From Apiospora phragmitis (taxonomy: Eukaryota; Ascomycota; Sordariomycetes; Amphisphaeriales; Apiosporaceae): a stretch of 64,000 nucleotides of DNA. The stretch covers positions 1,612,001 to 1,676,000 of the forward strand of contig JAQQWL010000002.1 of the NCBI GenBank assembly GCA_038363925.1, written 5' to 3'. The position numbers and the translations under genes were made by a program. Below are positions 11,331-20,933 of the stretch, piece by piece (within the stretch, counting starts at the first letter, position 1; every line of letters starts with the position of its first letter). The notes under the pieces were generated by a model. It ran no database searches. It was not told the DNA's origin and saw only the letters and a program-made list of their open reading frames with translations.

Positions 11331-12022
11331 TTACTGAGCCTCGCCTCCCTTGCCGCTCCGCACCACGAAGTACCTCCCCGCCGTCTCGCTAGCGCCCGCG
11401 AGCACATCCCAGTCCTCGGCCTCGTTCCTCTGCCCTTCTTCCTGTTCTACCCGCCTCCGCCTTGGCCGTCGGCTGTGGCCCACGACATCCTCCCTCGCGA
11501 GCGCCTCTTTGAGGGCCTCGAGCCCGATCGTCTGCTCCCGCCGGCCCCGCGCCGTCTCGTCGCGGACCGCCGCGAGGGGCGCCACGCCCATCGTGTCGAC
11601 GCTCTGGATCGAGCGCACGAAGTGGAGCTGCGTCCGCAGCGTCGTCAGGAGCGCTTCCTCCTCCTCCGGTGTGGCGGGGGCGGCAGCGCCGAGAGGCGCA
11701 GGAGGTGGTGCAAGGTTTTGCTGGTGATCTCGTCTTTGCTTTCGGCGGACGGGGTAGAGGCGGCTGTCCCAGAGGAGGGGGACTGCTGCGGTAGCAATGA
11801 CCGGGCGGACCACGAGGGCTTGGAGAGGACAGAGCGGATGTCGGGGTCTGAGCTGTGGTTTGCGCTGTTGGTGTGACTTTGTCGTTGCTGTAACAGCAGC
11901 AACGGTCTAATCGGTGACGCAATGCCATTGACTCTTTTTGCCGGCCGAGTAAACTGGCTCAATGGGGCTCTGAGGCGTTGCCGTAATGCCTGGCGGCATT
12001 GGGCGCATATGGTGCTTTCCAT
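11331..12022 (-). CDS. gta3: Mitochondrial Glu-tRNA(Gln) amidotransferase subunit Gta3 (GatC-like)
   Basis: This is the GatC-type subunit of the mitochondrial amidotransferase that converts Glu-tRNA(Gln) to Gln-tRNA(Gln). The N terminus from 12022 (MESTICAQCRQALRQRLRAP) is basic and Ser/Arg-rich, as a mitochondrial targeting peptide should be. The family core follows: LHHLLRLSALPPP, then ATPEEEEALLTTLRTQLHFVRSIQ, VDTMGVAPLAAVRDET, and the C-terminal WDVLAGASETAGRYFVVRSGKG. The two halves are in different frames. Adding one C to the C5 run at 11676-11680 joins them into 230 residues, exactly as the family alignment requires. I read this as a homopolymer sequencing error. The gene is divergent from SEC17, with 484 bp between start codons. 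Confidence 0.82.
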
Positions 12023-12506
12023 TATTGTGTTGGTGGTGACTTTTTACACACTGGCGCTGCCTGACAAAGTTGGACCAGTGCGGCGGAAAGAGGTGAATAA
12101 ATATGTGTGGCTCGCCGCTCGACAATAAATAATTAGCACAGTGGTTATATTTAATGCGAAAAGGTAGCTGTCGTATCCTCAATCGTGGTAAAACGTAGGA
12201 CCACAAGGCATGTGTTTACTGGCAAGTAGATTTACTTTGAAGAATGCCTTTCTTTTGGTGCAAGTTGCCCGCCTGTGTACTTCAGGGTCGTTCTTGGCCG
12301 CTTGCAGGGGACGTTGAAGCTGAAGCGTCATAGCTCCGATGGACTGTTTTAGGTCGCTTCAGCGCCTTGTCACATCCATCCCCCTACCAACATCAAACGA
12401 CCACACTTTCACAACCTCCGCGCAACGCAGTCCTCCGCCGCCATACCCGTACGAATATAAGCATCTAACCGCAATTCCATATTACACCTCAAAAATCATA
12501 TTAAAC
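12023..12506. promoter_or_regulatory. Divergent promoter region between gta3 and sec17
   Basis: This 484-bp stretch separates two divergent housekeeping genes and must hold both promoters. I see no unambiguous TATA box or other named site. The sec17-proximal part is a C/A-rich leader (about 12395-12500). Confidence 0.5.
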
Positions 12507-13548
12507 ATGGCAGGAGATCCGCGAGCTTTGCTTCAGAAGGTCAGCATGATCCTGCCCCACCATATGGGCACCCCGCCATCCAGATGGCGATGCTGATGAT
12601 GGCGATAAACACACAGGCCGACAAGACGCTGCAGAGCGCATCGAGCGGCTTCAGTCTCTTCGGAGGCCGGGAGCAGAAGTACATGGATGCGGCCGAACTC
12701 TACATCGAAGCCGCCAATGCCTTCCGGATGCAGAAGATGAGTACGTCGACCCGCCGCAGCGTTGCCGCCTTGCGCCCAACGCCACCGTACAAATAGATGC
12801 TAACGGACACGTCCCGGTATTATCAGACAGAGAAGCAGGACAGGCCTTCGAGAAGGCCGCGCAGGTCCAGAACCAGAACCTCAAGGAGCCCAGCGACGCC
12901 GCCAACGCCATGGTGGACGCCTTCAAGGTGTACAAGCAGGAGTCGCCCGAGGATGCCGTGCGCGTGCTCGAGTTCTCGATCCAGCAGTACTGCAAGACGG
13001 GCAACTTCCGCCGCGCGGCGCAGCACAAGGAGTCGATGGGCGAGGTGTTCGAGTCGCAGCTGTCCGACACGAAGCGCGCGCTCGCCGCCTACGAAGAAGC
13101 CGCCGGTTGGTACGAGGGCGACAACGCCGCCGCCCTGGCGAACAAGCTCTGGCTTAAGGTGGCCGACATCGCCGCGCTCGATGCTGATTACTACAAGGCA
13201 ATCGAGCAATACGAGAAGGTGGCGGCCGCATCGCTTAACAACAACCTTATGCGCTACAGCGTCAAGGATTATTTCCTCAAGGCCGGAATCTGCCACCTTG
13301 CCACAGGTGACATGGTCACCGCTACCCGTGCTCTCGAGAAGTACCGCGACATGGACCCCACGTTCCCCAGCAACCGCGAGCATCAGCTGCTCGTTGACCT
13401 GCTCGCCGCCATCGAGGCGGGCAACCAGGACGATTTCACCGACAAGCTGTTCCAGTACGACCGCATGTCGAAGCTGGATAAGTGGAAGACAACGCTGCTG
13501 GTCCGCGTGAAGGAATCGATTGTGGAGGCTGGGGAGGACTTCTCATAG
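12507..13548 (+). CDS. sec17: Alpha-SNAP / Sec17 vesicle-fusion protein
   Basis: Alpha-SNAP recruits the ATPase NSF/Sec18 to SNARE complexes for their disassembly after membrane fusion. Three exons (12507-12539, 12617-12740, 12827-13548) give 292 residues, the family length. Exon 1 encodes MAGDPRALLQK. Exon 2 continues ADKTLQSASSGFSLFGGREQ, the classic SNAP N terminus. Exon 3 holds the TPR-like helical repeats (NREAGQAFEKAAQ and onward) and ends in a conserved acidic tail (VKESIVEAGEDFS). Intron 1 is 77 bp (donor GTCAGC). Intron 2 is 86 bp (donor GTACGT, branch GCTAAC at 12799-12804). No frame defect is seen. Confidence 0.95.
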
Positions 13549-14317
13549 AAGCAAGACAGGGGCGGAGAGTATGTTGATTTGGGATCGGTGCTAAAGCCAA
13601 GGCGTTTCCTGGGTTGAATTCAGGCATGACTATGTATGCAAGTAAGCCAAGAAAGCATGGAGAGGAGGACACGAGTGTTCTTATTGTATACTCGATGCAG
13701 TGAATTACGATAGAATACGTGACCGTGGTAGCCACCCTCTTCCGATTACCTACGTAGCAAATTGCGTGTTGCTCAAGACATGTTACTTGAATAGGGGCAT
13801 CGCATTTGTAGACAATTGGTCAGCTTTATACGATTTTCCCTACCTTCAATATTTGTTACCAGAACGGAACAGCTTGATAACCCGAATTTTGGCATCCAGT
13901 TTCCTAGTTTTGCTAAAAGTATAGATATGGAAGTATGTTAACACCAGAAGATCTTGTCTCTATTCTGTCAATCCATCTAAACAGTACCTAAGACAATATC
14001 AAGTTACAGTGTTTGATTCTAAAGTAAGTAGGTTGCTTTGGTGATTTGACCAGTAGGGACGGCAGACGGGGTGCCTTTGTATGAGATATTGGTCATCCAG
14101 TGTCTTCCAGTTAAAGGCGGACGATCCACTTGGGCACATGGCGTTATGCCAAGTACTTTATCAACAGTAGCCACACCGATTAGTTTATCGATAGCGCACC
14201 AAGCCGGGGTGGTGGGGCTTATCGTAACTTTTTTCTCTTTTTTGTCGTATCAAGAGCTCTCAATTCAACATTGCCGCCGACACTGGGCAAAGAAAGACTG
14301 TTGCTGTTTTAGACAAA
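13549..14317. other. Intergenic between sec17 and rrp12
   Basis: It holds the 3' region of sec17 and the promoter of rrp12. No gene is recognised. A TTTTTTCTCTTTTTT pyrimidine tract near 14230 precedes the rrp12 start, a common fungal promoter feature. Confidence 0.5.
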
Positions 14318-17300
14318 ATGGCGACTTTGGAAGAGAAACTGGACAAGATCCGGTCACCCAATCTTCAAAGCCAACAGCAGACTGTCGTCATCCTCAACGC
14401 CGTCGAGGAAACGCTTAAGGAGCAGGACACCCCGCGGACCCCTACAGGATATTTCGCCGCCCTCCTCGCCCTCCTCAACCAATCGATCGCGAATGGCCAA
14501 ATCAACAAGGAATTGACGCCTGCCGTCATCTACCTTCTCGATGTCATCACCCCGTTCGCGCCCCAACCGCTCCTGCGGTCCAAGTTCACTCAGATCCTTC
14601 AGCTCCTCGCCCCCGTCCTGTTACTTGCCGACGCTGAGGCGGCGCTGCTGAAGTCGTCCGTCGGCTGTCTCGAGTCCTTGTTGCTCGCGCAAGACGCGGC
14701 AGCATGGAAGCTTGCCACAAATAATATCAGCCCCCGGCGGGCAGTAGCAGGGCTCCTGAACCTGTCGCTTGACCACCGGCCGAAGCTGCGGAAGCGAGCG
14801 CAAGAAGCCCTGAAGAAGGTTCTTCAGAACCCCCCGCCAAGTCCGTCACTCGACCACCCCGCTGCCGAATTGTGCGCAGAGACCTCCATGAGGAGCTTGG
14901 CAGAGCAGGCCAACAAGGCGGCTCTTTCCAAGAAGCAGAAAAAGGACGCCGAAAACGACCCTGCGCTGATCCACGCCCTGCAACTGATCAAGACTATTAC
15001 ATCGGGCAGTGGCGGATGGCCGAGCAAGAATATCGAGGCTCTATGCGAGCTCCTATTGAGCATAGCAAAGAGCGAAAACGAGCACATGACCATGGCTGTA
15101 TTTGACATCTTCGAGATGATCTTTGGAGGTATGGCCGCTGACGAAGCTGCTTCTGCCAAACTTCCTCGGCTTCTCGAAATCATCTCTGAAATGCGCCCCT
15201 CGGCAAACGACACGCAGCTTCTGCCCCCATGGATCGCCATTCTTTCGCGAGGTTACGAAGTCGCTGCCCAATTGGAACCTGAAGAGACGTTCCAGAAACT
15301 CCCTGAGCTCTTCGAGATGGTGTCATCATTCCTAGAGTCTTCGTCGCATAACGTTAGGGTCTCTGCATCGGAATGTCTCATCTCATTCGTTGCCACCTGC
15401 GTCCCCAATCAGGTTATCCTCGAGCCGTCAATCTTCGACGAGAAGACTCTGGAGAAGATCGCCAAGCATGCCGAGAATCTGTTGAGTGTCAAATTCCAGG
15501 CTGCCTGGATGGAGACCTTCAACGTGTTTGGTGCCATGTACGATTCTCTGCGGTGGCGAGCAAACCCGGTGCTCTTGAGCCTTGCCAAATCCGTTGGTGA
15601 GATCCGTGGTAACGACTCGTTCATGGGTAAGAAGGAAGCCGACGAGGTGCTCGGAAAGGCTATCAGAGCCATGGGTCCGGAAGCCGTTCTCAATGTACTG
15701 CCTCTCAACCTCCTAAAGCCTGTCAAGGGGCAGGCAGGTCGAGCTTGGCTATTGCCAACTCTGCGCGATTACACAAGCAACACCAATCTGCAACACTTCA
15801 AAACCGAGTTCATTCCTTTGAGCGAAACCATGTTCCAGAAAGTGCTTGACCATGGCGACGCGCTGAAGACCATGGAGACCAAGATCTACGAAACGCTGGT
15901 GCACCAGACATGGTCTATCCTCCCTGGTTACTGCGATCTACCCCTGGACCTGACGGTAGCTTTTGACAAGGAATTTGCCGAAATGCTGGCCAATTTGTTA
16001 TACCAACAGGTTGACCTACGTTTGGATGTTTGCAGGGCACTGAGGGCCCTAGTCGAATCTAACCAAGCAATTACGGCAATTGAGGAGGAAGAAGAAGACA
16101 TGATTCTCCAGAGCCGAGTCTCGAAGGCGGATGCTCAGAAGAATCTGACTTATCTCGGCACCTTCGCCAGTAACTTACTAGCGGTCATGTTCAATGTGTA
16201 CAGCCAGACTCTGCCCCAGTCGAGAGGCCCCATTCTGCAAACAATCAATGCTTACTTGAGCATCACCCCTGAGAATGAGCTTGTCGAAACGTTTGACCGT
16301 GTCAGCGAAATGCTTGCAAATGCTCTGACCGAAGCCAGCAAAGAGCAGGAGATCGCCGCCTCGTCTGTCTTGGCAGCCCGGGCTGACAAGAAGAAGAAGG
16401 AACAAGGGCCTTCAACAAGTCAAACACTGATGGATCTTGTCATTACGATGTCTGCATACCTGCCGCGCCAGAGCTTTGCAGCTCTTTTCAACATCGCGTC
16501 TCTCATTATTGTTAAAGACGACGACCCTCAACTACAGAAGAAGGCATACAAGCTTATCCCGCGCTTAGCAGACTCCGAGAACGGACAGATTGCGCTCAAC
16601 GAACGGTTCGACGAGTTGCAGGGTCTTTTATTATCCAGTGCCGAGAAATGCTCCGTGCCTGCTCGAAGAGAGCGGCTTGCCGCCGTTATCTCCATGATCC
16701 CGTTCATCCCTGACGGCTCATTGCATTTCATTCCAGCTGTTCTCTCTGAGGTTGTGATCTGCTGCCGGGAGAATAACGAGCGAGCCAGAACTTCCGCATT
16801 TGAGCTCCTCGTGATTATGGGCGAGAAGCTCGAGGAATCTAAGGGCAAGTTGATTCAGAACAACAAGATCCCGAATATGCCGAGCGATGCTTCCCCGTCG
16901 AAGGCCAGTATCGAAGAATACTTCACCATGGTCAGTGCTGGTTTGGCAGGTAGCACTCCGCACATGATCTCCGCCACCATCACTGCCATCACTCGCATCT
17001 TATACGAATTCCGCCAGTCCCTCAGCAACGAAATGCTTAGTGACCTTGTGCAAACAATGGATCTCTTCTTGACTTCCAACAACAGGGAGATCGTCCGGAG
17101 CGTTCTTGGATTCGTTAAGGTTTGTGTCATCAGCCTACCAACAGAAATGATGCTTCCAAGATTGGCTACCATGGTTCCAAACTTACTGGTCTGGTCGCAT
17201 GGCCACAAGAGTCACTTCAGAGTGAAAGTCAAGCATATCTTGGAGCGTATGGTGCGACGCTTTGGTGTAGATGTCATCAACAAGCATTGCCCCGAGGAAG

Positions 17301-18154
17301 ATCGCAAGTTGATTAGCAACATTCGCAAATCGAAGGAGCGCAGCAAGCGGAAGAAGGATGCCGCCAAGGGTGAAGGCGATGACGAAGATGACGAGCAGAC
17401 CAATGGAAAAAAGAAGGGTCGGTTCGAGAGCGAATATGATGAGGCTCTTTTCTCAAGTGACGATTCCGAAGCTGAGGACGAGTCTGACGACGAAATGGGT
17501 GGTGCCACATCCAGGAAGGGGAAGAAGGGCGGCAACACCTACATCATGGAAGATGAAGACGAGCCCCTCGATCTCTTGGATAAAAGGGCACTGGCCAGCA
17601 TATCGTCCACCAAGCCCGTCAAGATGCGCAAAGCTAGCAGGACCAAGGCGAAGACCGACATGGACGGCAAGCTCATCCTGGGACAAGACAGCGACGAAGA
17701 TGACGCCATGGTCATCGACACGCCGTCTCACGGTGGCGGCGATAGCGGTGTTGGTGCTTACGTCGCGGCTCTTCGCGGCAAAGACGTCGGTGTCCGTGGC
17801 CAGCGTGGCCGCCTTAAGTTTAGCAATCGTCGTGGCAATGACGACGATGAGATGGACATGGACGAGGAGGAAGTCGCTACCATCCGAAAGACTGTTAACA
17901 AGGGCCGTGGCAGCCCTCGGTCTCGTGGTGGCGATTTCCGAGGTGGCTCAAGAGGAGGGGGTGGTTTCCGAGGCGGCAGCAGAGGCGGCGACTCCCGGGG
18001 AGGTGGCAGAGGAGGCGGCTTCCGGGGAGGCAGGGGTGGGGTTGCTCCCGGTGGTCGACGCTCTCTCGGTGAGGAGAAGAGGCATGGGCCTTCTACTCGC
18101 GGCGGTGGAAAGGTGGTAAAGCCTAGCTTCAACCGCCGAGGCGGTCGCAGGTAA
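14318..18154 (+). CDS. rrp12: Rrp12-like ribosome biogenesis/export HEAT-repeat protein
   Basis: Rrp12 (NUC173 family) is a large HEAT-repeat protein that acts in maturation and nuclear export of pre-ribosomal subunits. A single uninterrupted exon encodes 1278 residues, starting MATLEEKLDKIRSPNLQSQQ. The middle is alpha-helical repeat sequence, including MLPRLATMVPNLLVWSHGHK and HFRVKVKHILERMVRRFG, the best conserved C-terminal block of the family. After it come a Lys/Arg-rich stretch (KERSKRKKDAAKG), acidic Asp/Glu clusters, and a tail of RGG/GGRGG repeats (roughly the last 75 residues). The acidic and basic stretches fit a nucleolar protein. The RGG tail suggests RNA binding and arginine methylation (inference). 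No frame defects despite the length. Confidence 0.93.
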   Translation: MATLEEKLDKIRSPNLQSQQQTVVILNAVEETLKEQDTPRTPTGYFAALLALLNQSIANGQINKELTPAVIYLLDVITPFAPQPLLRSKFTQILQLLAPVLLLADAEAALLKSSVGCLESLLLAQDAAAWKLATNNISPRRAVAGLLNLSLDHRPKLRKRAQEALKKVLQNPPPSPSLDHPAAELCAETSMRSLAEQANKAALSKKQKKDAENDPALIHALQLIKTITSGSGGWPSKNIEALCELLLSIAKSENEHMTMAVFDIFEMIFGGMAADEAASAKLPRLLEIISEMRPSANDTQLLPPWIAILSRGYEVAAQLEPEETFQKLPELFEMVSSFLESSSHNVRVSASECLISFVATCVPNQVILEPSIFDEKTLEKIAKHAENLLSVKFQAAWMETFNVFGAMYDSLRWRANPVLLSLAKSVGEIRGNDSFMGKKEADEVLGKAIRAMGPEAVLNVLPLNLLKPVKGQAGRAWLLPTLRDYTSNTNLQHFKTEFIPLSETMFQKVLDHGDALKTMETKIYETLVHQTWSILPGYCDLPLDLTVAFDKEFAEMLANLLYQQVDLRLDVCRALRALVESNQAITAIEEEEEDMILQSRVSKADAQKNLTYLGTFASNLLAVMFNVYSQTLPQSRGPILQTINAYLSITPENELVETFDRVSEMLANALTEASKEQEIAASSVLAARADKKKKEQGPSTSQTLMDLVITMSAYLPRQSFAALFNIASLIIVKDDDPQLQKKAYKLIPRLADSENGQIALNERFDELQGLLLSSAEKCSVPARRERLAAVISMIPFIPDGSLHFIPAVLSEVVICCRENNERARTSAFELLVIMGEKLEESKGKLIQNNKIPNMPSDASPSKASIEEYFTMVSAGLAGSTPHMISATITAITRILYEFRQSLSNEMLSDLVQTMDLFLTSNNREIVRSVLGFVKVCVISLPTEMMLPRLATMVPNLLVWSHGHKSHFRVKVKHILERMVRRFGVDVINKHCPEEDRKLISNIRKSKERSKRKKDAAKGEGDDEDDEQTNGKKKGRFESEYDEALFSSDDSEAEDESDDEMGGATSRKGKKGGNTYIMEDEDEPLDLLDKRALASISSTKPVKMRKASRTKAKTDMDGKLILGQDSDEDDAMVIDTPSHGGGDSGVGAYVAALRGKDVGVRGQRGRLKFSNRRGNDDDEMDMDEEEVATIRKTVNKGRGSPRSRGGDFRGGSRGGGGFRGGSRGGDSRGGGRGGGFRGGRGGVAPGGRRSLGEEKRHGPSTRGGGKVVKPSFNRRGGRR

Positions 18155-18632
18155 TGCACACAAGGTCATGGCCATATTGAGTTGTTGATACCCATAGTCT
18201 ATGGCTGGCCCGAATTTGGGGCGCCTTGTTAGATATCCCTCCCTGTCTACATAACTCGTGGTGCCTGGGGTTGTTTCTATTCACGCATCTTTCCATATAG
18301 ATCGTCTTTCTCTATCACTCTCCTTTTCGGGGTCTGCGAAGCTATTTGCTCGGTTCCCCTTTTCATCCATCGTAAGTCGTACAGATATGGCTAGGATACG
18401 AGAAAAACAAAAGTTTTTGAGGTTTCAAACAAAATGGAATTAGTGATCCACACTGCTGAGGCTAATTATATGTGTACGTACGTAAACGACGGGCATGGTC
18501 TTCTTTCCACCCAAGGACTCCTGAACTCCCAAATAGTACATCGCGTAACCGACTCCCCATCCTAGGACTTGGTCCGTATCGTCTCAATGCTTCTTCCTTC
18601 TCCGGAACTTTGGCGCTGCCTGCTACTTGCAT
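18155..18632. other. Convergent 3' region between rrp12 and vti1
   Basis: This 478-bp stretch holds the 3' ends of two convergent genes. No additional gene is recognised. Confidence 0.5.
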
Positions 18633-19539
18633 CTATTTGAACTTGCTGTAGATGACGGCGAAAATGAGTAGAACCAAGATGGTGATAATAGCAATCGTGA
18701 TTATCCGATTTGTAGCCATCCTGCGAAAGTTGTCAGCAAAACCTTCCCGTTTTCGATGCTTGTAATTTTTCGGGATGAGGGCAAGAGTCCTTTACCTACG
18801 CGCCATGCCGCGCAGCGTCTTGACGCTGCGGTCGACGTAGCCCTCGCTCTCCATGAGCATGTTGCCGGTGTGGGAGATGCGCTCGCGCTGGGTGTGCAGG
18901 TCGGCCAGGGTGCTGGCGCCGATGGTCTCGGTCTCGTTGGCGAGGGCCTGCGAGTTGCGCAGGCGCTGCGTGCTGCGGTCGAGGCGGTCGGTGCCGCTCA
19001 GGAGCTGCTGGCGCTGCTCAGCCTGCGCGTCCGGGCCGGTCGGGTTGTCCGTGTAGCGCGACCCGAACAGGGCCGCGCGGTCGTCGGCCAGCGAGCGCAG
19101 CTTGCGCCGGTACTTGTCCACGTCCGTCTCGAAGTTGCGGAAGCGCTGGTTGATCTTGGTGCGCGAGGCCGAGGGGATGTTGGCTTTTTCTAGGCGCATG
19201 GCTCCTAACTGTTGCGTGGGGGAAACATAATCAATTCCGTCAGTAACGTCATTTCTTTTTATCAACACTTCCTCTTCCCTTTCCTTTGCAGGGGGCAAGG
19301 AAAACTATGACGACGGGGTCTGGTGAATGATGGGGATCGTTCGAGGATCATGTTCGTACCAGTTCATCGGCTTCCTCCAGCGCTCGCTCTCCTTGGCTGA
19401 TGGCGGCCTTTCGCGGCTCGCCGCTCAGCTCGGGGATCTGGTCCAGCTTCTGCGTCAGGTCGGCCTGGACGAGCTTGAACTCGGCCTCGTAGCTGCTGAA
19501 CAGCTCGGAGCCGGCGTCGGTGTCGAGAGGGTTGGCCAT
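18633..19539 (-). CDS. vti1: Qb-SNARE Vti1
   Basis: Vti1 is the Qb-SNARE of Golgi, endosome and vacuole fusion and is a client of the alpha-SNAP encoded nearby. Three exons (19360-19539, 18796-19208, 18633-18720) give 226 residues, the family length. The N-terminal helical domain starts MANPLDTDAGSELFSSYEAE. The exon 1/2 junction reads EADEL-LGAMRLEKANIP. The SNARE motif runs through STQRLRNSQALANETETIG and TLADLHTQRERI. The small third exon encodes the C-terminal anchor (residues about 199-226, IITIAIITILVLLIFAV), which ends YSKFK. Introns are 151 and 75 bp with canonical borders. The gene is intact and divergent from the FAD oxidoreductase. Confidence 0.93.
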
Positions 19540-20933
19540 GATGAGCGGCGGGCTGGGCAGTCTCGCTGCGTTTTTTATTTGTAAGGATCGATCGGGGGAT
19601 CAATGTGGTGGTCGTCGGCGGGGTCATCAAAAGTCAAAAGTCGAGGGTCCATGCAAGAGGAAATAAGAAAAGAAAGATCCCAACTGTCTGTGTTGTTGCC
19701 TGGTGGTTGGAGTCGTCGTTGCTTGTTGGCGCAATGGATTGTCATGTGTCGTTGTCAATGAATGATGTAGCCTAGGTTAACTTCAGTAGGGCGGACATCA
19801 CGGAAAGCAATAAGATGGGCTAATTGCATAGTATAGTATCTAGTCACAGCAAATACCCGCATATTATGCGCTATTCTGGCAGGATAATCGTCGGCACAGC
19901 AATAGCATTAACTACATACCTAGTGCTTGGTGCATAAAGATTGAATGCGCTGCTTGCAATGAAACCAACTCCACACGCTTGATGCAAGTTCCTGAACCAA
20001 CAGGGGTCAAAGATTGGATCTAGCCTCTTCCATTTCCCCAGCCACCTCCCACCTCCCACCAAAGCCATAAGCCACGTGCCCAACCACAGATTCAACAGTA
20101 GAAAACTCGAATCTCTGTGCCAGCTTCTTCGGATTTCTCTTTCCTTTCCTCTCCATGAAAGTTGACCCCCGGTGTTGCAGAACAACAGGCTTCCTGTCCC
20201 TTTTCTCACGGACATGAAGTTGTATTAGCCGGGCAGACAAAGCATGGAGCTTCTAAGAATTGGATGTTAGGTGACTTTTGTCGCTTCTGAGTATTCGATC
20301 CCGTTGAGCGCCGACATTTCTTGAAACGAATGAACCGTAATGTGTGAGGACGACGTATTTGCCAACATCACCAATAAAGTTAGCAGTGTGCGGCAGCTAG
20401 ATTTAAAGCTTCCATTTTTCTTCTATCGCAAGTGTCATGCAATCCTGCCTGATTTTCGATGCGTGCGTCCATACGTCAAAATGAATTGTTGACCCTTCTT
20501 CCCATTGGGGAGTTCGGTCTCTTGAGCGGCATCCAATCGAGAAGAGAGAGGCTCGAGCTACCATCTTCGGCATTGGTGGTGTTCATCACTGACCGTTTCG
20601 CCAATGTTGTTTATTCTTATCTCTGAATATGTGACTGTGTTTGAGACAAGCGGCTCTAAATTCACATGCTTAACTGAATGATTGGCGTCCGAGCGCTTGG
20701 GCACCAGCCCGACCCATGGAAAGGAGGTCACTGGGTCCGACGATAGTAGCCTGTTTCAATCCAGGCAGGAGCTCTTTATCGGGCTAAGCATAGCATAAGC
20801 AACTCCAGTAAGCAAGCAAGCTGTCGCGGTTCAGCTCTCTGCCACGCCTCTCCTTCATTAATCAAGTCTACCTTATCTACATAATCTACCAATCCTAACT
20901 ACACTCGCTATTGTTCGTCCGGAATTCAGCAAG
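19540..20933. other. Divergent intergenic between vti1 and the FAD oxidoreductase gene
   Basis: A 1.4-kb stretch carrying two divergent promoters. Short open frames (for example 19871-20240, minus) overlap each other without recognisable motifs and are not supported as genes. Confidence 0.45.

Noticed and set aside
12823..13383. Long minus-strand frame opposite sec17
   Set aside because: Antisense shadow of the GC-rich third exon.
17758..18159. Pro-rich minus-strand frame
   Set aside because: Antisense of the RGG-repeat tail of rrp12.
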